This document shows, piece by piece, positions 1 through 4,947 of a DNA stretch of 5,763 nucleotides. The notes under the pieces were generated by a model, which had not been told where the DNA came from, searched no databases, and saw only the letters and a list, made by a program, of their open reading frames with translations. The stretch comes from an uncultured Clostridia bacterium (GTDB taxonomy: Bacteria; Bacillota; Clostridia; Peptostreptococcales; Anaerovoracaceae), in NCBI GenBank assembly GCA_946541285.1, contig CAMNJG010000103.1:1-5763 (forward strand), read 5' to 3'. The translations under genes were made by a program, and so were the position numbers. Numbering within the stretch: position 1 is the stretch's first letter; the number at the start of each line of letters is the position of its first letter.

Positions 1-819
1 TTTTCGGTCAGCAGGAAACTCCGTGTCGTCGGGCTGGATTTCCGCCGGAAGCTGTTCAGGACAGTACTGAAGCAGCTGGGCGGCAATATCCGTATGTTTA
101 TCATCGGGGCCGCGTCCGTGTCACCGGTCGTCATCCGTGATTTTGAGGATATGGGTGTGATCGTGCTGCAGGGCTATGGTCTGACAGAGTGTACACCGCT
201 GGTCTCCGGGACTCCGCAGAAAGCGCAGGAACGTTATGAAAAAGCGGGATCGGTCGGTCTGGCTGTTGCCGGGGGACAGGTTAAAATTGAGGATCCGGAC
301 GAAGATGGCATCGGAAAAATTTTCTTTAAAGGCCCGAATGTCATGATGGGCTATTACAATATGCCGGAAGAAACCGAATCTGTTATGCATGACGGCTGGT
401 TTGAAACAGGGGATCTGGGCTTTTTTGATCCGGGTGGATGGCTGTATCTGTCCGGACGTTACAAAAATATGATTGTCACTAAAACCGGCAAGAATATCTA
501 TCCGGAAGAGATCGAAGAAGTCATCAATCGTCTGTCGTGTGTCAGTGAGTGCATGATTTATCCGGCGAAACGGCGTGGAGAAGAAGTGGTCGCCTGCCAG
601 GTGTATCCGGATCTGGAATATATTAATGAGTATTACGGACATGAGGCAGACACGGATGAAATCTACAGGTGCGTGAAAGAAATGATCAACGAGGCCAATA
701 TGACACTGGTTTCTTATAAACGTGTCAAAGAAGTCCTGGTGCGTGATCATGATTTTATCCGTTCGACGACAGCGAAAATTCTGCGTCAGCCGAATGTTGA
801 AGAAATGGAACAGCGATGA
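1..819 (+). CDS. Long-chain acyl-CoA synthetase (AMP-forming), C-terminal part; 5' end outside window
   Basis: The frame is open from base 1, so the gene begins upstream; 272 residues are visible, numbered here from the first codon. The family joins a fatty or other carboxylic acid to CoA through an acyl-adenylate, using ATP. Visible ANL-superfamily motifs are QGYGLTE (Tyr59 to Glu63), the GDLG aspartate (Asp138), the hinge-region GRYKNMIVTKTGKNIYPEEIE block (Arg153 onwards), and the C-terminal TTAKILR with the expected adenylation lysine at Lys259. These cover the end of the large domain and the whole mobile C-terminal domain. The LGGNIRMFIIGAA stretch resembles the long-chain (FadD/Faa-like) branch more than acetyl-CoA synthetase. 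Typical members exceed 500 residues, so roughly half is missing on the left. The ATG at 94 is internal and is not the start. The stop codon overlaps the next gene by four bases, suggesting one operon. Exact chain length is not readable. Confidence 0.93.
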   Translation, partial: FSVSRKLRVVGLDFRRKLFRTVLKQLGGNIRMFIIGAASVSPVVIRDFEDMGVIVLQGYGLTECTPLVSGTPQKAQERYEKAGSVGLAVAGGQVKIEDPDEDGIGKIFFKGPNVMMGYYNMPEETESVMHDGWFETGDLGFFDPGGWLYLSGRYKNMIVTKTGKNIYPEEIEEVINRLSCVSECMIYPAKRRGEEVVACQVYPDLEYINEYYGHEADTDEIYRCVKEMINEANMTLVSYKRVKEVLVRDHDFIRSTTAKILRQPNVEEMEQR

Positions 820-2003
820 AACCTGATAATCAGCTGATCCGTTCCCTTTATCCGAAATACAGGGAACGGATCCTGGAAATCCGCCGTCATCTCCACCGTT
901 ATCCTGAGACCGGCGATCAGGAAACAGAGACTACCGCGTATCTCTGCGATCTGATGCAGGAACTGGGATATCGTGTAGAGCGTCCGCTGGAGACCGGACT
1001 GACCGCGGTGCTGGATGTGCCGCGGGCCGGTGGACGGTGCGTCGGACTGCGCGCGGATATTGACGCGCTTCCGATCCGGGAAGAGTGTGATCTGGAGTTT
1101 CGTTCCGCGCATCCGGGAATCATGCATGCCTGTGGTCACGATATCCATACAGCGTCACTGGCGGGGGCGGCAATGCTGCTCTCGGATCCGGAGGTCCGGG
1201 GACTGCTCACGGCTCCGGTCAAACTGTTTTTTCAGCCGGCGGAGGAAACCGATGGCGGTGCCCGGAGGATGATTGAAGCAGGGGCGCTGGAGCATCCTCA
1301 TGTAGACTGTATGGCGGCGTTCCACTGCGACCCTTCCATGGTGGCGGGAACCGTCGGCGTGAAGTACGGTTACACGAGAGCTTCTTCGGATATGTTTGAT
1401 ATCCGGATCAGAGGAAAGAGTGCGCATGGAGCGTATCCGGAGACAGGCACGGACGCGATCGTCGCCGCTTCTGCTGTCGTGACCGCTGTGCAGAGCATCC
1501 TGAGCCGGAATATCAACGCGTTTGAGCCATGCGTGATTACCATCGGAGTATTTCACGCGGGAAGTGCCGGAAATGTCGTCTGCGACGAAGCGTTTCTGTC
1601 CGGTACGATGCGTACGGTTTCTCCGGAAGTAAGGGATCAGGCCATGAAGCGTCTGGTCCGCGTCGCGGAAGGTGTGGCTGCGTCCTACGGCGCCAGTGCG
1701 GAGGTAACATTCCGTCCCGGATATATCGCGCTCCTGAATGATCAGGAGATGACGGACCTGCTGAAAAAAACAGCGACGGAACTCCTGGGACCGGAACGGG
1801 TGGTGATGATGAATCAGGCGATGATGAGTGTTGATGATTTTTCATTTTTCGCGAAACAGGTGCCTTCGGTTTATTTTTTCGCCGGTTCCGGATATGAAGA
1901 CAGGGAGAACTATGGTCTGCATCACGGGAAGTTTGAAGCAGACGAACGGATGCTGGATACGACGGTTCCGCTGGAGGCGCTGGCGGTACTGGCGATGCAG
2001 TAA
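816..2003 (+). CDS. M20 family metallo-amidohydrolase (M20D type; hippurate / N-acyl-amino acid hydrolase-like)
   Basis: This 395-residue protein has the usual length of M20D amidohydrolases, which cleave the amide bond of N-acyl amino acids and similar conjugates with a two-metal centre. Visible motifs are RADIDALP (Arg79 to Pro86), the metal site HACGHD (His104 to Asp109, ligands Cys106 and His108), PAEE with catalytic-base and ligand glutamates Glu143 and Glu144, a ligand His170 in AAFH, and GLHHGKF near the end (His369). The inserted dimerisation domain spans about residues 188-285 and carries SAHGAYPE with His204, which in relatives reaches the partner subunit's active site. There is no signal peptide, so it is cytosolic. 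The ATG overlaps the preceding stop (ATGA) and has only a weak GGA upstream, consistent with translational coupling. The substrate is unknown. The pairing with an acyl-CoA synthetase suggests an acyl-amino acid or acylated cofactor. Other M20 peptidases lack the Cys ligand seen here. Confidence 0.93.
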   Translation: MKPDNQLIRSLYPKYRERILEIRRHLHRYPETGDQETETTAYLCDLMQELGYRVERPLETGLTAVLDVPRAGGRCVGLRADIDALPIREECDLEFRSAHPGIMHACGHDIHTASLAGAAMLLSDPEVRGLLTAPVKLFFQPAEETDGGARRMIEAGALEHPHVDCMAAFHCDPSMVAGTVGVKYGYTRASSDMFDIRIRGKSAHGAYPETGTDAIVAASAVVTAVQSILSRNINAFEPCVITIGVFHAGSAGNVVCDEAFLSGTMRTVSPEVRDQAMKRLVRVAEGVAASYGASAEVTFRPGYIALLNDQEMTDLLKKTATELLGPERVVMMNQAMMSVDDFSFFAKQVPSVYFFAGSGYEDRENYGLHHGKFEADERMLDTTVPLEALAVLAMQ

Positions 2004-2004
2004 T

Positions 2005-2031
2005 ATGGAATCTATTCAGATCCGTTTTTTT
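2005..2031 (+). terminator. Intrinsic terminator after the amidohydrolase gene
   Basis: Right after the TAA stop, GGA-a-TCT (2007-2013) pairs with AGATCC (2018-2023) around an ATTC loop, with one bulged A and possible extension by a G-T and an A-T pair. One G and seven T follow (2025-2031). The stem is short, so efficiency is uncertain, but the position is right for ending the two-gene operon. A second weak stem (2031-2046) and another run of eight T (2054-2061) lie just downstream and could add to termination. Confidence 0.55.
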
Positions 2032-2060
2032 GGGGATTTCGTCCCATCCTGTGTTTTTTT

Positions 2061-2081
2061 TGTTATAATATAGACATAACA
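2061..2081 (+). promoter_or_regulatory. Extended -10 promoter for the small peptide gene, within an inverted repeat
   Basis: TGTTATAAT at 2061-2069 is a perfect extended -10 element (TG, one base, TATAAT). No good -35 hexamer is found at 16-18 bp, which is usual for extended -10 promoters. Transcription should start near 2076, leaving a leader of about 77 nt. TGTTAT (2061-2066) and ATAACA (2076-2081) form a 6-bp inverted repeat with a 9-bp spacer over the -10 and the start site, which could be an operator; this is inference. Confidence 0.65.
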
Positions 2082-2093
2082 GAGATGTACCGT

Positions 2094-2115
2094 GGCCGGG
2101 TTAACAGTCCTGGCC
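2094..2115 (+). other. Leader hairpin upstream of the small peptide gene
   Basis: In the predicted leader RNA, GGCCGGG (2094-2100) pairs with CCTGGCC (2109-2115), giving seven pairs with one G-U, around an 8-nt loop TTAACAGT. No T-run follows, so it is not a terminator. It lies about 25 nt before the ribosome binding site and does not mask it. The loop TTAACA is complementary to a TGTTAA in the convergent minus-strand RNA. Confidence 0.4.
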
Positions 2116-2152
2116 TGTGAGATGATCGTTTTGAGATACCGGAGGTGATCTG

Positions 2153-2266
2153 ATGAAAGCACTTTCCATCGTATCACTGATCCTGAGCAGTGTCGCCGCT
2201 GCGGTCAGCGTCGCGGCAGCTGTGATCAGTGTGGTCAGTATCCATAACAGCAAGTTTGCGGACTGA
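2153..2266 (+). CDS. Small hydrophobic single-span membrane peptide, 37 residues, unknown function
   Basis: I do not recognise this gene. It encodes MKALSIVSLILSS at the start, then an Ala/Val/Ser-rich stretch, and ends SIHNSKFAD. Residues 4-30 form one uncharged hydrophobic span after a single Lys2, followed by a short polar tail with Lys34 and Asp37. Support for it being real comes from the signals around it: an extended -10 promoter (2061-2069), a near-consensus ribosome binding site GGAGGTGAT (2141-2149) with seven bases between GGAGG and the ATG, and a strong terminator directly after the TGA. The single, monocistronic arrangement means it is made on its own, not as part of the neighbouring operon. 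Size and composition fit small membrane proteins in general, including type I toxins and regulatory micropeptides. No cysteine, no leader-peptide double-glycine and no regulatory codon run is visible. Function is open. Confidence 0.7.
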   Translation: MKALSIVSLILSSVAAAVSVAAAVISVVSIHNSKFAD

Positions 2267-2269
2267 CAG

Positions 2270-2316
2270 AAAAACAGCCGCCGGAGAATTGTCTGATTCT
2301 TCCGGCGGCTGTTTTT
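2270..2316. terminator. Bidirectional intrinsic terminator shared by convergent transcripts
   Basis: A perfect 16-bp stem is formed by 2270-2285 (AAAAACAGCCGCCGGA) and 2301-2316. Part of the 15-nt loop can pair further (GAAT with ATTC) with one bulge. The GC-rich core is flanked by five A on the left and five T on the right, so both strands produce hairpin plus U-run. On the plus strand it ends the small peptide mRNA four bases after its stop. On the minus strand it ends the predicted structured RNA. Confidence 0.9.
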
Positions 2317-2501
2317 CTACAATGCAGATGGATACGCATGGCTGTGTTTGAGATATATGTTGATTTTTCAAACATTTCGGGAGCAATCCATACTTCATCG
2401 CATAGCTTGTATTCCCGTGGGTGAGCCACTCACCCTCTACCTGATGTGACTCAGGCTACTTGTACCACTTTAACACAGGAATCGATACTTCCAGAATTCC
2501 C
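2270..2501 (-). ncRNA. Predicted structured small RNA of unknown class (about 230 nt)
   Basis: A minus-strand promoter (2509-2537) and the terminator at 2270-2316 delimit this transcript. Read on the minus strand, two folded parts are seen. Part one is closed by ATTCCTGT/GCGGGAAT-type pairing (plus-strand 2475-2482 with 2411-2418; the one non-Watson-Crick pair is a G-U on the minus strand but a C-A on the plus strand, favouring minus). It encloses hairpins at 2440-2455 (5 bp) and 2419-2435 (7 bp, 3-nt loop), giving a three-way junction. Part two is a long arm with ATGC/GCAT (2400-2403 with 2322-2325) and ATGGAT/ATCCAT (2386-2391 with 2328-2333), capped by a hairpin at 2357-2375. Open frames across it have no ribosome binding site. 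It does not match any riboswitch, 6S, SRP, tmRNA or RNase P signature that I can recall. A decayed mobile element end is the main alternative. Confidence 0.55.
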
Positions 2502-2508
2502 TATAAAT

Positions 2509-2537
2509 AGTATAATCTGAATCACTCTAAAAATCAA
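2509..2537 (-). promoter_or_regulatory. Minus-strand promoter of the predicted small RNA
   Basis: On the minus strand, TTGATT (plus 2532-2537) is followed after exactly 17 bp by TATACT (plus 2509-2514). These match the SigA consensus at four or five of six positions each with optimal spacing. Transcription would begin near 2501-2503 and run leftwards, away from rpsT, which ends at a separate terminator just upstream. Confidence 0.6.
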
Positions 2538-2565
2538 CAATTAAAAATCACACAGCTATACGCAT

Positions 2566-2599
2566 AAAAAAACGAAGGGCGAGACACATACCCTTCGTT
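2566..2599 (-). terminator. Intrinsic terminator of rpsT
   Basis: Perfect 9-bp stem AACGAAGGG/CCCTTCGTT (2571-2579 with 2591-2599), followed on the minus strand by a run of T (plus-strand A, 2566-2572). It lies about 50 bases after the rpsT stop, as expected for a ribosomal protein mRNA made alone. Confidence 0.88.
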
Positions 2600-2601
2600 C
2601 T

Positions 2602-2622
2602 GATGTATTGAACTTATACATC
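2602..2622 (-). other. Second hairpin in the rpsT 3' untranslated region
   Basis: GATGTAT (2602-2608) and ATACATC (2616-2622) form a perfect 7-bp stem with a 7-nt loop, placed between the rpsT stop and its terminator. It is AT-rich and has no U-run of its own. It may protect the mRNA 3' end or be without function. Confidence 0.4.
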
Positions 2623-2650
2623 GTTTTGCGTTTTTGTGGGACGGGTGAGA

Positions 2651-2920
2651 TTATTCAGCCTTCGCCTTGTTCAGCTTTTTGTAGAGATTGGATACTCTTC
2701 TGGAAGCTGCGTTCTTATGAATGACGTTCTTGGTCGCAGCTTTCTTAAGCTTCTTTTCAGCGAATCTGAGCTTCTGCTCCGCAGCTTCCAGATCGCCCTT
2801 TGCAATTGCGGCTTCAAAATCCTTGAGCGCGTCTTTCAGATGCTCTTTGACTCTTCTGTTCTGAGCTGTTTTGTGCTCGATTACAGTGATTCTTTTTTTA
2901 GCTGATTTAATATTTGCCAT
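2651..2920 (-). CDS. rpsT: 30S ribosomal protein S20
   Basis: This 89-residue, very basic helical protein binds the 5' domain of 16S rRNA and is a primary binder in 30S subunit assembly. The start MANIKSAKKRI is the hallmark S20 N-terminus. Other conserved parts are the middle AIAKGDLEAAEQ segment and ATKNVIHKNAASRRVSNL (about residues 62-79). The length matches the family (about 85-90). The start chosen is the ATG at 2920, preceded by GGGGTG (plus 2927-2932) with six bases of spacing. An in-frame ATG further upstream at 2953 would add 11 residues foreign to S20 and would lie upstream of the predicted transcription start. The gene is transcribed alone, divergently from lepA, with its own promoter and terminator. 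The predicted leader is only about 27 nt, leaving little room for leader-based regulation. Confidence 0.98.
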   Translation of the reverse strand: MANIKSAKKRITVIEHKTAQNRRVKEHLKDALKDFEAAIAKGDLEAAEQKLRFAEKKLKKAATKNVIHKNAASRRVSNLYKKLNKAKAE

Positions 2921-2953
2921 TGATTTCACCCCACTTTCGCAATATTCTGTCAA

Positions 2954-2982
2954 ATTATACTACAGGGAACTTTTCCGCGCAA
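2954..2982 (-). promoter_or_regulatory. Promoter of rpsT
   Basis: On the minus strand a perfect TATAAT (plus 2954-2959) lies 17 bp downstream of TTGCGC (plus 2977-2982), a weak -35 that keeps the TTG core. The start would be near 2947, giving a short leader to the ATG at 2920. Confidence 0.7.
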
Positions 2983-3020
2983 GCAGAAATTTCATTTATG
3001 CTTCGAAATATGATCGAATG

Positions 3021-3050
3021 TTACAATTCATGGTTTAAGTATGATATAAT
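3021..3050 (+). promoter_or_regulatory. Promoter of lepA-hemW (extended -10)
   Basis: TGATATAAT (3042-3050) is a perfect extended -10 element. A poor -35-like TTACAA (3021-3026) lies 18 bp upstream. Transcription should start near 3057, giving a leader of about 76 nt before the lepA ATG. The -10 sits inside an inverted repeat. Confidence 0.72.
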
Positions 3051-3056
3051 CATACT
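3038..3056. repeat. Perfect inverted repeat over the lepA -10 element (candidate operator)
   Basis: AGTATGAT (3038-3045) and ATCATACT (3049-3056) are exact reverse complements around a 3-bp centre ATA. The 19-bp element covers the whole -10 hexamer and reaches the predicted start, so it would lie in DNA rather than in the RNA. Its size and position suit a dimeric repressor, but no regulator is encoded nearby and no known operator is recognised. Confidence 0.5.
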
Positions 3057-3060
3057 ATCT

Positions 3061-3080
3061 GCCCTCCACTGCCGGGGGGC
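3061..3080 (+). other. Hairpin in the lepA leader
   Basis: GCCCTCC (3061-3067) pairs with GGGGGGC (3074-3080), seven pairs with one G-U, around a 6-nt loop. It sits at the very 5' end of the predicted lepA mRNA and has no U-run after it, so it is more likely a stabilising structure than an attenuator. Confidence 0.4.
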
Positions 3081-3132
3081 TTATTTGCGGGTACCGTATA
3101 AAACATCGAATTTTCACGGGAAAGGTGTATGA

Positions 3133-4947
3133 ATGCATACAGATTATCAGAAATATATCAGAAATTTCAGTATCATCGCTCATATTGACCATGGGAAATC
3201 CACGCTGGCAGACCGCCTGATCGAAGCGACCGGACTGGTGGCAGAGAGGGATATGAAGGAGCAGCTGCTGGATACCATGGACCTGGAAAGAGAGCGGGGG
3301 ATTACCATCAAGCTGCAGACAAGGAGACTGCATTATCAGGCTGAGGATGGCAATACGTATGTCCTCAATCTGATCGACACACCGGGACATGTGGATTTTA
3401 CCTATGAAGTTTCCCGGAGTCTTGCGGCGTGCGAAGGTGCCGTCCTCGTCGTAGACGCGACACAGGGAGTGGAAGCGCAGACGCTCGGCAATGTATATCT
3501 CGCGCTGGACGAAGATCTGGAAGTCCGGCCGGTGATCAATAAAATCGACCTCCCGAGTGCCCATCCGGATGAAGTAGAGCAGGAAATCGAGGATGTCATC
3601 GGACTGGAGGCAGCCGGGGCGCCCCGCATTTCCGCGAAGGAAGGTATCAATATCGGAGCGGTACTGGAGGATATCGTAAAGAATATCCCGGCTCCGGAGG
3701 GAAATCCGGACGCGAAGCTGAGAGCGCTGATCTTTGATTCCTTTTATGATAATTACAAGGGGGTCATTGTCTATTCCAGGGTTTTTGACGGCAGGGTCAG
3801 AAAGGGAGACAGGATCCGCCTGATGGAAACCGGAGCCGATTACGAAGTGACAGAAGTCGGTGTATTTGCGCCGGATCCGGTGCCTGTTGAAGAACTGCGC
3901 TCCGGGGAAGTAGGGTATATTACGGGGAGCATCAAATCGGTCCGTGACGCCAGAGTCGGCGATACGGTCACACTGGCAGACAACCCGTCCGATGAACCGC
4001 TTCCGGGTTACCGGCAGGTGCGGCCGATGGTCTACTGCGGAATCTATCCGGGACCGGACGACAAGTATGATAACGTAAAGGACGCGCTGGAAAAACTGCA
4101 GGTCAATGACGCATCCCTGGTGTTTGAGCCGGAAAATTCCGCTGCTCTCGGATTTGGCTTCCGCTGCGGTTTCCTGGGACTGCTGCATATGGAAATTGTC
4201 GTTGAGCGGCTGGAACGCGAGTTCGAACTGGGGGTCATCACGACTTCGCCGAGCGTTATTTATAAAGTGGTCAAAACGGACGGAACGGAGTTGATGATCC
4301 AGAATCCTTCCAATCTGCCGCCGCTGACTGAAGTGGACCATATCGAAGAGCCGATTGTCAAGGCGGACATTATGATCCCGAATGAATATGTTGGTGCCAT
4401 CATGGACATGTGCCAGAAGCGCCGGGGCAATATGCTGTCGATGGAATACCTGACAGAGACCCGCGTGGATATGCATTATGAAATTCCGCTGAATGAAGTC
4501 ATCTATGATTTCTTTGACGCGCTGAAATCCAGGACCCGCGGTTATGGATCGCTGGATTATGAATTTGTCCGCTATGAACCATCGAAGCTGGTCAAACTGG
4601 ATCTTCTTTTAAATAAGGAGATTGTGGACGCGTTCTCCATGATTGTACACGAAAGCGAAGCCTACGACCGGGGACGGTTTGTCTGCAAAAAGCTCAAGGA
4701 GATTATTCCGTCCCATCAGTTCGAAATCCCGGTACAGGCAGCAGTCGGAACCAAAGTCATCGCCAGGGAGACCGTCAAAGCCCTGCGCAAAGACGTACTG
4801 GCGAAATGTTACGGCGGTGATATTTCCAGAAAAAAGAAACTCCTGGAGAAACAGAAGGAGGGAAAGAAGAGAATGCGTCAGTTCGGCAAGGTCGAAGTGC
4901 CGCAGGAAGCATTTACTGCTGTGCTGAAATATGATGACGACAAATAA
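3133..4947 (+). CDS. lepA: Elongation factor 4 (ribosomal GTPase, back-translocase)
   Basis: EF4/LepA is a translational GTPase that acts on stalled ribosomes or in 30S maturation. This 604-residue protein has the family's usual length (about 600). The GTPase domain (about residues 8-190) shows all G motifs: AHIDHGKST (16-24), RGITI (55-59), DTPGH (82-86, with catalytic His86), NKID (136-139) and SAK (167-169). Domain II and EF-G-like domains III and V follow, the latter with KADIMIPNEYVGAIM and KRRGN. The LepA-specific C-terminal domain ends with GGDISRKKKLLEKQKEGKK, expected to reach the peptidyl transferase centre. There is no EF-G domain IV, which separates it from FusA. The start ATG at 3133 has AAAGGTG at 3121-3127, five bases before it. 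An out-of-frame ATG at 3129 is ignored. It overlaps hemW by 17 bp. Confidence 0.99.
   Translation: MHTDYQKYIRNFSIIAHIDHGKSTLADRLIEATGLVAERDMKEQLLDTMDLERERGITIKLQTRRLHYQAEDGNTYVLNLIDTPGHVDFTYEVSRSLAACEGAVLVVDATQGVEAQTLGNVYLALDEDLEVRPVINKIDLPSAHPDEVEQEIEDVIGLEAAGAPRISAKEGINIGAVLEDIVKNIPAPEGNPDAKLRALIFDSFYDNYKGVIVYSRVFDGRVRKGDRIRLMETGADYEVTEVGVFAPDPVPVEELRSGEVGYITGSIKSVRDARVGDTVTLADNPSDEPLPGYRQVRPMVYCGIYPGPDDKYDNVKDALEKLQVNDASLVFEPENSAALGFGFRCGFLGLLHMEIVVERLEREFELGVITTSPSVIYKVVKTDGTELMIQNPSNLPPLTEVDHIEEPIVKADIMIPNEYVGAIMDMCQKRRGNMLSMEYLTETRVDMHYEIPLNEVIYDFFDALKSRTRGYGSLDYEFVRYEPSKLVKLDLLLNKEIVDAFSMIVHESEAYDRGRFVCKKLKEIIPSHQFEIPVQAAVGTKVIARETVKALRKDVLAKCYGGDISRKKKLLEKQKEGKKRMRQFGKVEVPQEAFTAVLKYDDDK

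Noticed and set aside
121..750. Open frame of about 200 codons on the minus strand opposite the acyl-CoA synthetase
   Set aside because: A shadow of the real gene. The plus frame carries all catalytic motifs of the synthetase family.
2235..2429. Minus-strand frames (64 and 74 codons) across the predicted small RNA
   Set aside because: They lack a ribosome binding site, one opens on a GTG directly after an in-frame stop, and both read through the terminator stem into the antisense of the micropeptide gene. Their translations resemble nothing recognised. A decayed transposase could not be excluded.
2440..2455. CTGATG within a hairpin on the plus strand, reminiscent of a hammerhead ribozyme core
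   Set aside because: The conserved CTGATGA is not completed (next base is T) and no GAAA partner strand is placed correctly.
2411..2482. Tandem hairpins resembling the ends of IS200/IS605-type elements
   Set aside because: No TnpA or TnpB remnant is recognisable and no second end is seen. The promoter and terminator fit a small RNA better. It is kept only as an alternative.
2489..2516. TATAAT at 2511-2516 on the plus strand as a second promoter
   Set aside because: No acceptable -35 lies at the right distance and the transcript would only run into the back of rpsT. It overlaps the minus-strand TATACT.
2921..2953. Upstream ATG at 2953 as the rpsT start
   Set aside because: The added 11 residues are unlike S20, the ATG lies upstream of the predicted transcription start, and the internal ATG at 2920 has a good ribosome binding site.
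3055..4476. Long open frame of more than 400 codons on the minus strand opposite lepA
   Set aside because: It is fully antisense to a clear LepA protein, its translation resembles no family, and it is explained by the codon usage of lepA. It has no credible start signals.
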